This document shows, one piece after another, positions 11,714 through 20,734 of a stretch of 38,806 nucleotides of DNA (its first letter is position 1; every line of letters starts with the position of its first letter). The stretch comes from Gammaproteobacteria bacterium. Lineage in GTDB: Bacteria; Pseudomonadota; Gammaproteobacteria; Steroidobacterales; Steroidobacteraceae. Where the stretch lies: positions 1 to 38,806 of the forward strand of contig JANYLM010000085.1 of the NCBI GenBank assembly GCA_025357835.1, in the 5' to 3' direction. Made by a program: the position numbers and the translations under genes. Under the pieces are notes generated by a model that searched no databases, was not told the DNA's origin, and was given only the letters and a program-made list of their open reading frames with translations.

Positions 11714-12409
11714 CTAGTTGCGGTTGCCCATCATTAGGCGCAGGACATACCAGAACATCAGCGCGATCGAGGCGAAGAGCTGCATGGCTGCAGCGACGTA
11801 TCGATCTTCAGGGTAATTGTGAATGATGTTCGAGGTGTCGTAGAGCACCGCAACGCCTGCGAACCCGATCATGGCCACCGAGAACCAGGTGCCGAGCTGA
11901 AAGCCGAAGATGGCGCCGCCGATCATTGCCACCAGGGCCAGGATTCCGCCCCACATGAGCAAGGCACGCAGGAAGGAGAAATCTTTGCGAGTGCGGTGCG
12001 CGACGACCATAAGCCCACCGGCACCCAATGCCGTCACTAGGGTGGCGCTGTCGATGGCGCCGGGAGCCTTGGCATCGGCGATGTACAGCAGCGGCACGAA
12101 GATCAGGGCTTCGGCAACCACGTAGGCGCCGTAGGCGAAGTACTGCATTCCGATCGAAGAGCTGGTTTGCGCGGTGCGCGAGGCCAGCCATCCGGTCAGC
12201 ATGAAGGCGCCCAGAATCAGGAACCAATTGAAGCCGAGCATGAACTGCGCGATTTGCGCCGCCAGCCCGGACTCGAACAGCGCCAGCTCGACCAGAATGA
12301 AGCCGAGGATGCCCCCCACCAAGTGAGTGTAGGTGCGCGTGATGAACACGCTGCGGCTGTCCGCCTGGGCGCTCGGAAAGGCAGCGTTGTTGCTTGGGAA
12401 ATTCGCCAT
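11714..12409 (-). CDS. yccA: Bax inhibitor-1/YccA family membrane protein
   Basis: Seven-helix inner-membrane protein of the BI-1 (TMBIM) family; in E. coli YccA modulates the FtsH protease. The 231 residues fit the family. Hydrophobic segments run at regular intervals (HLVGGILGFILVELALF, WFLILGAFMLTGWLA, YVVAEALIFVPLLYIA, ATLVTALGAGGLMVV, LLMWGGILALVAMIGG, MIGFAGVAVLYDTSNI, MQLFASIALMFWYVLRL). The C-terminal VLYDTSNIIHNYP...AAMQLFASIALMFWYVLRL is the family hallmark. The ATG at 12409 has GAGGA about seven bases upstream. It stands alone, convergent to serS. No anomaly. Confidence 0.92.
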   Translation of the reverse strand: MANFPSNNAAFPSAQADSRSVFITRTYTHLVGGILGFILVELALFESGLAAQIAQFMLGFNWFLILGAFMLTGWLASRTAQTSSSIGMQYFAYGAYVVAEALIFVPLLYIADAKAPGAIDSATLVTALGAGGLMVVAHRTRKDFSFLRALLMWGGILALVAMIGGAIFGFQLGTWFSVAMIGFAGVAVLYDTSNIIHNYPEDRYVAAAMQLFASIALMFWYVLRLMMGNRN

Positions 12410-12447
12410 TGTCCTGATCCTCCAGTGATACTCGAGGACCTATTTTA

Positions 12448-12468
12448 GCACCCCTGCGGCAGGGGTGC
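12448..12468. terminator. Perfect hairpin between the M3 peptidase and yccA
   Basis: GCACCCCTG and CAGGGGTGC form a perfect 9-bp stem with a three-base loop. It lies 30 bases past the M3 peptidase stop and 39 bases before the yccA start, where a terminator is expected. The tract after it on the minus strand is TAAAATA rather than a T-run, so it is not a textbook intrinsic terminator. Confidence 0.4.
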
Positions 12469-12497
12469 CGAATTAGCCCTGTGCAGCAGTATGGGGG

Positions 12498-14549
12498 CTA
12501 AAAACGCCGGTTCAACGCGGCGGCGTCGAATTCAGCTGCCATCCAGCGCTGCAATGCCTGCATAGACTGCGGGCGGCCCAGGAAGTTCTTGACTAAATCG
12601 TTGGCCGATAACGAGCCGCCCGGCTCCAGCACCGTGCGCCGATAGCGTAGCGGCGTATCGCCGGCGAGCAGGTTCTTGGAGTCGAATTGTTCGAAGAAGT
12701 CTTCGGCGATGACCTTGTCCCACATGTATGTGTAGTACGCGGAGGAGTAACCCGAGAGGTGTCCGAAGGAGGCGTACATGTGCGTATCCGCCAGCGGCGT
12801 GAACAGGGAATACTCAACCCCGTCTCGATTGGTGATGGCGTCGAGATTCACGTCTCGCGGTTTGGCGTTGTAAATGTCGTAGGACAGCGCCGCCAGACCG
12901 TTCTGCTGGGCGACGTAGCTTGCTCGGCCGAAAGCCGAGGCTCGATTCATCCGCAGCACCAGATCGGCCGGGATCGGTTTCTCGGATTGATAGTCGCGGG
13001 CGAACGATGCCAACACTTGCGGGCTCTGAATCCATTCTTCCAGCATCTGCGACGGCGCTTCGACGAAGTCCGACTCCATGGTGATGCCGCTGATCCCCGC
13101 CCATGCTTGTTGGCCCCCCAAAATGTGATGCATCAGATGGCCGAATTCGTGGAAGAAGGTTTGCACATCGGCGTATTCCATGAGGCCAGGGTCTTGGGCG
13201 GTCGGTGGCGGGAAATTGCAAATCAGAACGCCTTCCGGGAGTTGCTTGCCGCGGATGCCGTCGAGTACCTGCGCCATTTCTGCGTGGGAGAACTTGCCCG
13301 GTCGCGGGTGCATGTCCATATAAAAGCGCCCGATGACCCTGCCCGAGTCGAGCACCTGCCATGTTTCGACCGATTCGTGCCAGGCCGGGACGCCTTCATC
13401 GCGACGAAAGCTAACGTGGAATAGAATGGCCGCGGTGTCGAGTATTCCCTGCTTGACTCGGGCGTAGGGAAAATACGGGCGCACCGATTGGGAATCGAAG
13501 TCGAAGCTGGAACGGCGCACCTGTTCTCGGTAGTAGCTCTTTTCGTGTGCGCCGATGGTGGTCGCATGCGGGTCGGTTTTTCTCTTCTCCGCGAGCAGCA
13601 TATGAAATTCCTTTTCCGCGACCGGACGGGCCGCCGCATCGAGATCGCGTATGAATTCTCCGATCCGCGCGCCGCTGACGATCATTTTGTCCGCTGCGTT
13701 GTAATCTGCCCATGATTTATAGCCGAGCAGCGCAGCGATTTCGTAGCGCGTATGCAGCAGCTCCATCAGCAAATCGCGGTTCTGCGGGTAGGCACGGGTG
13801 TTGAACGCCAGAAACAACCGGCGGCGAAGCGCGTCGCTCACCGCAAAATTCATCGCCGGAATGTAATCCGGATAGCTGGTGGTGATGTGGATGACACCAT
13901 TCTTGTCGGGCTTGTGGCCGTCGATATAGTCCTTCGGCAAACCGGCGAGTTCGGATGCATCGCGAACTTCGACCGTCTTCTGTCCGTCGCTGATATTGCG
14001 CTCGAAGGCCGATTGTTCCTCGGTTAGCTCATCGTTGAGCGTCTTCAAACGGGCGCGCGCCGCGTCGTCCTGGTCGACACCGGCGAGTCGAAATTCGAGA
14101 AGCTGGCGGTGCACATAGTATTGAGTCGCCGCATCGCTGTGAGCGATGGGAATTGCCGCCAGTGCCTGGTAGACCTCGTGATTCAACGAGAGCGCGGTTT
14201 GCGCGGCACTGACCTTGCGCGTCACGGCCGTGGCTGCGTCGCGAAATGCCGCATCCGGATGCACCGCCTCCATGAGCGAGGAGAAATACAGTGCGGCGTT
14301 CATTTGCCTGACGGCTGCATCGTAGTTCGTCAGGGTGTTCTCGACGGTTCGCGGCCCTTTGGCTGCGATGATGCCGTCGATCGCCCGCTGTGCCGCAACG
14401 AGTCTGCCATTTTCGATTTTCTCGAAGGCCGCGACGTCGGGTTTTGTTTGCCAAATCGGCGGCTGGGCTTGCAGTAAATCCTGGGCGCCTGAGATGCCCG
14501 CGGCTACCGCTGCGATGAACCCGACGATACATGGCTTGGTGGTACGCAT
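12498..14549 (-). CDS. Exported M3 family zinc metallopeptidase (thimet/oligopeptidase A type)
   Basis: Predicted zinc oligopeptidase degrading short peptides, here probably periplasmic. The catalytic HEFGH is at residues 467-471, followed by the M3-typical FVEAPSQMLEEW, which supplies the third zinc ligand. The C-terminal ATFGHL-like ASFGHLSGYSSAYYTYMWDKVIAEDFF resembles thimet oligopeptidase and Dcp. Length from the chosen ATG at 14549 is 683 residues, like Dcp (about 680). The frame is open further upstream, but this ATG has GAGGA six bases before it and begins a signal peptide (MRTTKPCIVGFIAAVAAGISGAQ). M3 enzymes are often cytoplasmic, so the export signal is worth noting. It is monocistronic; I cannot say whether it is Dcp proper. 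Confidence 0.9.
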   Translation of the reverse strand: MRTTKPCIVGFIAAVAAGISGAQDLLQAQPPIWQTKPDVAAFEKIENGRLVAAQRAIDGIIAAKGPRTVENTLTNYDAAVRQMNAALYFSSLMEAVHPDAAFRDAATAVTRKVSAAQTALSLNHEVYQALAAIPIAHSDAATQYYVHRQLLEFRLAGVDQDDAARARLKTLNDELTEEQSAFERNISDGQKTVEVRDASELAGLPKDYIDGHKPDKNGVIHITTSYPDYIPAMNFAVSDALRRRLFLAFNTRAYPQNRDLLMELLHTRYEIAALLGYKSWADYNAADKMIVSGARIGEFIRDLDAAARPVAEKEFHMLLAEKRKTDPHATTIGAHEKSYYREQVRRSSFDFDSQSVRPYFPYARVKQGILDTAAILFHVSFRRDEGVPAWHESVETWQVLDSGRVIGRFYMDMHPRPGKFSHAEMAQVLDGIRGKQLPEGVLICNFPPPTAQDPGLMEYADVQTFFHEFGHLMHHILGGQQAWAGISGITMESDFVEAPSQMLEEWIQSPQVLASFARDYQSEKPIPADLVLRMNRASAFGRASYVAQQNGLAALSYDIYNAKPRDVNLDAITNRDGVEYSLFTPLADTHMYASFGHLSGYSSAYYTYMWDKVIAEDFFEQFDSKNLLAGDTPLRYRRTVLEPGGSLSANDLVKNFLGRPQSMQALQRWMAAEFDAAALNRRF

Positions 14550-14717
14550 TCCACATCCTCGATTTAACTTTCGATGCGGGAGTATAAGATTCTGGCGACC
14601 GGCCTCGCGGTTTACCTGGGGCAGTTGTACGCACTCGAGGTGTATGTCAGGTAAAATTCTAGTCACCCCATCTAAAGAACGTGAGATAATCGACGTAACT
14701 AATTGATTTTAATGAAC

Positions 14718-14807
14718 GGAGAGGTGGCAGAGCGGTTTAATGCTCCAGTCTTGAAAACTGGCGTTCCTTTACGGGAACCGTGAGTTCGAATCTCACCCTC
14801 TCCGCCA
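14718..14807 (+). tRNA. tRNA-Ser (anticodon UGA)
   Basis: The acceptor stem GGAGAGG (14718-14724) pairs with CCTCTCC (14797-14803), followed by discriminator G and an encoded CCA. The anticodon stem CCAGT/ACTGG encloses the loop CTTGAAA, giving anticodon TGA. A long variable arm (near 14761-14779, GCGTTCC...GGAACCG) is the class II feature of tRNA-Ser, and the T arm carries GTTCGAATC. The 90-base length fits. It reads UCN serine codons. Confidence 0.96.
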
Positions 14808-14884
14808 ATTTTCATCCATGTTTAGCCGCGCCATACGGCTCTATGCCCGCACTGTTACGATGCAGCAAGTACGGTCATCGTTCA

Positions 14885-16225
14885 TCACTGTGCAGCGGGC
14901 GTCGCGGCCGTGACGGCGAGCGGTTCGAGTCGTGCCTTGCGCGCCTCTTCGAGGCCATGTCCCTTGGGGCCGGTCTCGCGGCGCCACAGAAGCACCGCCG
15001 AGCACAGCGCGACTAGACTGAGCAGGAAGAAGAACCACAGCATGACCTTGTAACCCCCCGGGTTTTGCGCTCCGGCCCCCGCCTTGTCGGCGAGCCAGCC
15101 CGCGGCGAGATTGGAAGTGGCCATGCCGAGAGCTTGAATCAGGGTGATAAGGCCCAGTGCCGTGCCCAGACGGCGTGGCTCGACGATCAGCGTCGTGGCC
15201 GGCCAGATGACTGCCGGCACCAGCGAGAAGCTGATCCCCATCATGACGGTCGATACCCATAGATTGAGGTTAGTGAGCCCGAGCACCACGAAGGTCACCG
15301 GCAGGAGCAGGGTGCCGAAGACCAGCATCAGCGCACGGTGGCCGAGCCGGTCGGCGAGCAAGCCAAAAAAGGGGGTGGCGAAGACGGCCGCGAAGAACAC
15401 CCAGCTATTGGCCACTCCGGCCTGGCTCAGCGTGAGTCCTTTGACGTGCTGGAAATATTCGATGGCATAGGTAGTTCGGAACGGGAAGAAGACGGCGGCA
15501 TACAGCACGTGCAGTCCAAGGATGTACCAGTAGGACATATCGAATTTTAGAAGGTGCCGCCAATCGACATGTTCCGCGGCGGCTGAGTCTGCCACTCGCA
15601 GCCCCGGCCGGTGATGGCGGTCGAGCCAGTAGAACATGAAGGCCGCGACCAAGCCCGCGAGCGTAACACCGGCGCCCAGCCACAGCGGCGGCTGCCAGCC
15701 GCGGTCGTAGAGCGGACGCGCCCACGCCGTCGAGGTATCCACTGCATAGGAGCCGACACGGGCGAGGCTCAGATACAGCGCCGTGGCCAGGGCAATTCCG
15801 CTTCGGGAAAACCACTGCGCCAGGCCCGCGACCAGCGCGATGAAAATCGCGCCTTCGCTGACACCGAAGAGGAAGCGGCCGGCTACCATGATTTCGTAGG
15901 GATTGCCGACCGCGGTCAGTGCCGCGCCGAGCACGCCGATTGCCGCGGACCAGAGTGCCACACGCGCGGGTCCGTAACGGTCGATCAGTAAGCCGTTGAT
16001 GAGCGCCAGGGCCACATTCGGGATGCTGATCACGCCGTTCAGCATCCCGAGCTGCGACTGGCCGAAACCGCGCTGCCGCTGTAATAGATCGGCGATCGGA
16101 CCGATGACATCGGACTCGTAGTAGCTGCTGGACACGGCGATCGCCGCCAGCACCAACATCCACCAGCGCAACGGCGAATTGCCGCTGCTGCGGCTGGTGT
16201 CCGAACCGATCGCGACCTGACTCAC
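14885..16225 (-). CDS. Major facilitator superfamily transporter
   Basis: Inner-membrane secondary transporter with about twelve hydrophobic segments over 446 residues. After TM2 comes the MFS A-loop-like LIDRYGPARVALW, repeated in the second half as FFGLLADRLGHRALM. The substrate cannot be deduced. Opposed charge clusters are limited, and the middle loop carries a His-rich stretch, WLDRHHRPG. The start is GTG at 16225, overlapping the stop of the upstream FAD oxidoreductase by four bases (GTGA), so the two are translationally coupled and probably handle the same compound. A TonB-dependent receptor is encoded divergently from this pair, consistent with an outer-to-inner-membrane uptake route. 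Confidence 0.88.
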   Translation of the reverse strand: MSQVAIGSDTSRSSGNSPLRWWMLVLAAIAVSSSYYESDVIGPIADLLQRQRGFGQSQLGMLNGVISIPNVALALINGLLIDRYGPARVALWSAAIGVLGAALTAVGNPYEIMVAGRFLFGVSEGAIFIALVAGLAQWFSRSGIALATALYLSLARVGSYAVDTSTAWARPLYDRGWQPPLWLGAGVTLAGLVAAFMFYWLDRHHRPGLRVADSAAAEHVDWRHLLKFDMSYWYILGLHVLYAAVFFPFRTTYAIEYFQHVKGLTLSQAGVANSWVFFAAVFATPFFGLLADRLGHRALMLVFGTLLLPVTFVVLGLTNLNLWVSTVMMGISFSLVPAVIWPATTLIVEPRRLGTALGLITLIQALGMATSNLAAGWLADKAGAGAQNPGGYKVMLWFFFLLSLVALCSAVLLWRRETGPKGHGLEEARKARLEPLAVTAATPAAQ

Positions 16226-17586
16226 CGGAAGCGGGCGCCTTGTCGCGCAAGTTCCTTCTGCACCGCCCCAATGTTCAGTTGGTCGAACGCTTCATCGCGC
16301 TGCAGCGATATGGCCGCGGCTACCCCTGCGCCCTGGCCGCTCACGGCGCAGCACATCATGTTGCGGGCCGAGGCATGCGACACCTTGTCGCCGCCTATAC
16401 ACCGTCCCGCGACCAGCAGGTTACCCACGCCTTTGGGAACCAGGGCGCGATACGGCACATGCCAGTAGCGCCCCGTGGTCGGCAGGATCAGGATGCCGTA
16501 GCCGTCGATGAACTCGGGAAAGATGCCGATGGCGTCGTCGAAACGGCCCTGTTCGCGGACATCGGTACCGGTGAGGTTGTAGAGCGCATCGATCTTGCGG
16601 GTATCGCGGATACCGAGCGTCATGCCGAAGTTGCGCAGCTTGGCGTCCTCGCAGCCCGGCATGAACTTGCGCAGCGCTTCCACCGCGTAGATCGCCTCGC
16701 GCCTGCCGCGCATCTCGCCCTCGGTCAAATCGCTGGGGTCGGTGCCGTCGATTTCCGGTACATGCACGAGGTTTAAATAAGTCAGATCGCCTTGATCGGT
16801 GACCGTGCCCCAGGTGCCGGCAATGGTATGCAGGCTGGGAGGAATGATCCCGGCGGCGAGGGCCTGCTTGAAGGGCTTGCGCAGGAAGGGCGAGAACAAC
16901 TTGTCCTCTTTGCCTGTGGTCTCGTAATCCCATTCACCGTTGCCCGACCAATCGGCATAGGTCTGCGGATCGGCCTTTACCGCGTCAATGAAGCGACGCT
17001 TATTGACTCCGTTCATGGAGAACATGACGGAGACGGCCATCATTTCCTGCTTGGGCGATTTATGCACCGGCGCTCCGGCGCGAGTGGCGATATCCGCATC
17101 CCCTGTGGCGTCGATGACACGCTTGGCAAGGATGGCTTCACGGCCCGCCTTACTCTCGGTGATAACCCCCTGAATGACGCCGTTTTCCATGATGGGCGCC
17201 ACACACAGCCGGTGCAGCAGCGGTGTGATGCCGGCTTCCTGCACGAACACATCGGCCACCCACTTGAACATCTCGGCGTCGAGCGCGTGGCTGAGAGACT
17301 GGGGCTCGGGCAGCGCTGCCCCCATGACCTTGGCACGCTCCTCGAACTCGATGCCGATGCCCTCGCAGTCAACGGTGTGCTCATGGCGGTACCAGGCAAA
17401 ACCTTCGACGCCTACCTGGGTGATATTGCCGCCGAAACAGCCATTACGGTCGATCAGGGCGGTGCGCGCGCCGGCTCGGGCGGAAGCCAGCGCCGCCGCC
17501 AGGCCGCCGGGGCCGCTGCCGACCACCAGCACCTCGGTTTCCAGAACCACGTCAACCGAACGGGCGGCTTCATTAATCTTCTTCAT
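16222..17586 (-). CDS. FAD-dependent oxidoreductase (FAD_oxidored family)
   Basis: This 454-residue flavoprotein starts with a dinucleotide-binding fold: LVVGSGPGGLAAALASARAG at about residues 20-39, then ALIDR at the second strand and CFGGNITQVGVEGFAWYRHE, typical of PF12831. RVIDATGDADIATRAGAP and the late LLVAGRCIGGDKVSHASARN, with the following AVSGQGAGVAAA, complete the FAD site. There is no signal peptide, so it is cytoplasmic. The substrate is unknown; relatives are often annotated only as FAD-dependent oxidoreductase. The ATG at 17586 has GAAGG about eleven bases upstream. It forms a coupled pair with the downstream MFS transporter and lies divergent from the TonB-dependent receptor. 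Confidence 0.88.
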   Translation of the reverse strand: MKKINEAARSVDVVLETEVLVVGSGPGGLAAALASARAGARTALIDRNGCFGGNITQVGVEGFAWYRHEHTVDCEGIGIEFEERAKVMGAALPEPQSLSHALDAEMFKWVADVFVQEAGITPLLHRLCVAPIMENGVIQGVITESKAGREAILAKRVIDATGDADIATRAGAPVHKSPKQEMMAVSVMFSMNGVNKRRFIDAVKADPQTYADWSGNGEWDYETTGKEDKLFSPFLRKPFKQALAAGIIPPSLHTIAGTWGTVTDQGDLTYLNLVHVPEIDGTDPSDLTEGEMRGRREAIYAVEALRKFMPGCEDAKLRNFGMTLGIRDTRKIDALYNLTGTDVREQGRFDDAIGIFPEFIDGYGILILPTTGRYWHVPYRALVPKGVGNLLVAGRCIGGDKVSHASARNMMCCAVSGQGAGVAAAISLQRDEAFDQLNIGAVQKELARQGARFR

Positions 17587-17926
17587 CGCAAGTTAAACCT
17601 TCGGTAGGGGAGGCAGTATTGATCATGATATTGGTGAAGGTCATTTGATGCACGGAATAGGGCGCAGGGGCTGCCGCCGCCCACGACCGCAAGTTCGCTC
17701 AAGCCTACTTGCGCTGCCGGTTACGGTTGGGTCATAGTGCTGTCATAAATATGTCATCTGTTGTGCGTAAAAAACACCACAACGGGAACTTAAAGGGCCG
17801 AAGCGGGAACCGAGGCAGGCTCGCGCTTCCTGGGATGTTATCTGCTTTTTGAATACCTCGTTTTTAACGCCGTGCGCGTTACGTTCTCGTATTTCTTTTG
17901 CAACTGACCCTTTTCGGGAGACACAC
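17587..17926. other. Divergent intergenic region between oxidoreductase and TonB receptor
   Basis: This 340-base stretch must hold promoters for the minus-strand FAD oxidoreductase/MFS pair and for the plus-strand TonB-dependent receptor. Visible structure is a set of three GTCAT repeats at 11-bp steps (17731-17757), an imperfect TTGTG/CACAA inverted repeat around 17761-17782, and a GGGAG ribosome binding site at 17916-17920. I see no convincing sigma70 promoter and no gene. Confidence 0.55.
17731..17757. repeat. Three GTCAT direct repeats with exact 11-bp period
   Basis: GTCAT occurs at 17731-17735, 17742-17746 and 17753-17757, an exact 11-base period placing the three copies on nearly the same face of the helix. 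A fourth GTCAT lies at 17640-17644. Such phased repeats upstream of a regulated transporter are typical of a cooperative regulator binding site; the regulator is unknown. Confidence 0.5.
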
Positions 17927-20671
17927 TTGAAACACAATCAAAAGCTCGCCTATGCAATCTCGGCCATACTCAGTGGCTACGGCGGGGCGTCCGGCGCGGC
18001 GGCGACCGGCGACACCGAGGCGGCCGGTTCATCGGGTATTGAAGCAATCGTGGTCACGGCCCAACGCCGGAGCGAATCCATCCAGAACGTACCCATCACA
18101 ATTCAGGCGATCACCGGCGAGCAATTGAAGCAACTGAGCGTCACGACTTTCGACGATGTGCTCAAGTACCTGCCGAACGTAACATTGGGGACGAACGGCC
18201 CCGGGCAGGGGGAAATATTCATGCGCGGCTTGAGTGCCGGCACGGCAGGTGGCCAGTCGACGGCCACCTTCGCTCCCTTCCCGAACGTCGCGCTGTATCT
18301 AGATGATCAGTCCCTGCAGTTCCCCGCCCGCAATCTGGACCTCTACATGGTAGACATGGAGCGCATCGAAGTGCTCGAAGGCCCGCAAGGCACGCTGTTC
18401 GGCGGCGGCGCCCAGGCCGGCGTGGTCCGCTACATCACGAACAAGCCCAAGCTCAACGTTACGGAAGGCAACGTCGATGCCAGCTACGGCACGACCGCGC
18501 ACGGCGATGCGAACAGCAGCGCCAATGCGACCATCAATCTGCCGCTGATCCAGGACAAGCTATCGGTACGTGCCACGATCTATAACGATAAGCGCGGCGG
18601 TTACATCACGAACGTGCCGAGCAAATTCACGCGCAGCAATAATGATTTGGGCAACTTCTACGCGGGCATCACGCCGGGAGCGAACGGCCTATGCCCCAAC
18701 GGCTTGCCCACAACCTCGGGCAATTGCGTCCCCGGAAACAATGTCGTCGGCAATAACTATAATCTTGCGCGACGCGCATCGAACCCGGTCACCTACAACG
18801 GCATACGCGCGTCGGCGCTGTTCAAGATCAACGACGATTGGGACGTACTGATTGCCCAAACCTACCAGAACATGGAAGCGGACGGCTTGTCCAGTCAGTA
18901 CCCGATCGGATCAGAAGGTCAGGTGCTGGGGGCTTGGGAAAACACTCAATTCAGCCCCGCCGTCAACAAAGACAAGTTCGAGAACACCTCCTGGACTGTC
19001 AATGGCAAGATCGGCGACCTGAAGGCCGTCTACACCGGTGGCTATCTGGTACGCCACATCGACCAGACCAACGACTACTCTAACTATACGCGCAGCGCCT
19101 ACGGCTTCTACTACACCTGCAGCGGCGGCCCCGGCGGCAGCGGCTTTGCAACAGCGGGCACGCCGGGTACTCCTGGTAACGGTCCCGGAACCGGTGTACC
19201 TGCCGGCGGAGCAACGCCTCAGTGTTACTCGCCGATCACTTCTTGGCACGACGTGGTGCAAAACACCCACCAGAGCCACGAGTTCCGACTGAGCACGCCG
19301 GATGACTGGCGTGCCCGCGGGATTGTCGGGGCGTACTGGGAAGACTTCGAGATCCTGGACAATATGAATTTCCTCTACAAGAACATTCCTTCTTGTACGC
19401 CAGCGAACCTTGCCATAGCCACCGCCGGCGGGGCACCGTGCGTGGCCAACGTCGGACCGCCGCCAGGAACTACCGCGCAGGATCCGACCGTGCGCAACGA
19501 CAACACGGCGTTCGGCGAGGATGTGTCGCGCGGATACAAACAGACGGCGGTCTTCGCTTCGTTCGACTATGACCTGCTTCCGAAGGTGCTGACGTTGACC
19601 GGCGGCACCCGCTACTACCACTACAGTGAGTTCGAGAAGGGATCCAAGTACACCACCCCTTTGAGTTGCACCAATATTCCGAATGGCTGTTACTCAGGCA
19701 CCACCAATATCGACGCGGAGAATGAGAGCACCACGTTCAGCGGCTTTAAGAGCCGCGGGAACCTGACCTGGCACATCACCCCCGACATCATGGCGTATTA
19801 CACGTTTTCTCAAGGATTCCGACCCGGCGGATTCAACCGTTCAGTTGCCGTCAAGGCGAATTTGAACGCGAAAAGCCCGAAGGATCCGCAATATGCGTCG
19901 CCTTTGAGCTACGCGCCGGATGCGCTCACCAACAATGAGGTCGGCTGGAAAACAGAATTCCTGGACCATCGCCTTCAATTCAACGGCTCTGTGTACAAGA
20001 TGGACTGGAAAAACGTGCAGTTTGCCCTGTTTGACCCCACCATACTTGGCAATACCACCTTCGTCGTGAATGGTCCGGACTATCGTATCAAGGGCGTGGA
20101 GCTGCAGATTGTGGCACGCGTGACCGACGGCCTCACAGTGCAGGGGTCGAGTTCCTGGAATAGCGCTGATCAAACCAACGCTCCCTGCTTGGTCAGCAAC
20201 TTCAAGGGAAATGCCAAAAATCCACCGTCTCCGACGCTCGGGCAGTGCATCACGACAGTCAAGGGGGCATCCTTTCCGAACCCGTTCGGTGAGTTGAAGA
20301 CCCGGCCGGCTTTTTCGCCGCCTCTGGAGTTCAACATGCGTGTGCGCTACGACTGGTCGATCAGCGACTACAAGGCCTTCGCGATGGTGGGCGGCAACCA
20401 CGTTGCGCACATGTCCAACCAGCCCGCGAGTTATCTCGACGGCAATTCCGAGACTATTCCGACGACCACCCATCTCCGGTATGACCAGGCCGGCTATACG
20501 ACGTACGATGCGTCACTTGGTGTAGCAAAGGACAACTGGACCGCGCAGCTGTACGGCACGAACCTGGGCAATTCGGACGCCAGCACGTTCACGTCGTCTG
20601 CGCAGTTCATCAAGTCGGAAGTACCGTTGCGTCCGCGGGTTCTGGGTTTGAAGGTCGGCTATAAATTTTAA
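17927..20671 (+). CDS. TonB-dependent receptor
   Basis: Outer-membrane beta-barrel importer energised by TonB-ExbBD. TTG at 17927 is the likely start: GGGAG lies six bases upstream and it begins a signal sequence (LKHNQKLAYAISAILSGYGG). This gives about 914 residues. The plug domain follows: IEAIVVTAQRRSESIQNVPITIQAITGEQLKQL with a TonB-box-like segment, then IFMRGLSAG and RIEVLEGPQGTLFGGGAQAGVVRYITNKP. The rest is barrel, ending in the typical terminal strand LGLKVGYKF. An extracellular-loop candidate is rich in Gly, Pro and Thr and bracketed by cysteines (YYTC...QCYS, around 19120-19230). The family resembles FecA/CirA-like receptors abundant in Sphingomonas- and Steroidobacter-type genomes; the ligand is unknown. 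Confidence 0.93.
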   Translation: MKHNQKLAYAISAILSGYGGASGAAATGDTEAAGSSGIEAIVVTAQRRSESIQNVPITIQAITGEQLKQLSVTTFDDVLKYLPNVTLGTNGPGQGEIFMRGLSAGTAGGQSTATFAPFPNVALYLDDQSLQFPARNLDLYMVDMERIEVLEGPQGTLFGGGAQAGVVRYITNKPKLNVTEGNVDASYGTTAHGDANSSANATINLPLIQDKLSVRATIYNDKRGGYITNVPSKFTRSNNDLGNFYAGITPGANGLCPNGLPTTSGNCVPGNNVVGNNYNLARRASNPVTYNGIRASALFKINDDWDVLIAQTYQNMEADGLSSQYPIGSEGQVLGAWENTQFSPAVNKDKFENTSWTVNGKIGDLKAVYTGGYLVRHIDQTNDYSNYTRSAYGFYYTCSGGPGGSGFATAGTPGTPGNGPGTGVPAGGATPQCYSPITSWHDVVQNTHQSHEFRLSTPDDWRARGIVGAYWEDFEILDNMNFLYKNIPSCTPANLAIATAGGAPCVANVGPPPGTTAQDPTVRNDNTAFGEDVSRGYKQTAVFASFDYDLLPKVLTLTGGTRYYHYSEFEKGSKYTTPLSCTNIPNGCYSGTTNIDAENESTTFSGFKSRGNLTWHITPDIMAYYTFSQGFRPGGFNRSVAVKANLNAKSPKDPQYASPLSYAPDALTNNEVGWKTEFLDHRLQFNGSVYKMDWKNVQFALFDPTILGNTTFVVNGPDYRIKGVELQIVARVTDGLTVQGSSSWNSADQTNAPCLVSNFKGNAKNPPSPTLGQCITTVKGASFPNPFGELKTRPAFSPPLEFNMRVRYDWSISDYKAFAMVGGNHVAHMSNQPASYLDGNSETIPTTTHLRYDQAGYTTYDASLGVAKDNWTAQLYGTNLGNSDASTFTSSAQFIKSEVPLRPRVLGLKVGYKF

Positions 20672-20694
20672 TCACTGGCTTGCGATAGAATTGA

Positions 20695-20722
20695 AGGCGG
20701 GCAGCGATGCCCGCCTTTTTTT
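20695..20722 (+). terminator. Intrinsic terminator after the TonB receptor
   Basis: AGGCGGGC (20695-20702) and GCCCGCCT (20709-20716) form a perfect 8-bp stem with a six-base loop, followed directly by a T-run to 20722. It is a textbook Rho-independent terminator 24 bases past the receptor stop, ending only 12 bases before the start of the next gene. Confidence 0.88.
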
Positions 20723-20734
20723 ATCTGGAATCTT

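Noticed and set aside
14718..14807. tRNA-Ser as an integration site for a mobile element
   Set aside because: No integrase gene, no repeated tRNA 3' end and no foreign-looking block follows it.
19120..19230. Gly/Pro/Thr-rich stretch in the TonB receptor as a tandem repeat element
   Set aside because: The DNA shows no exact repeat unit; it reads as a low-complexity extracellular loop bounded by cysteines.
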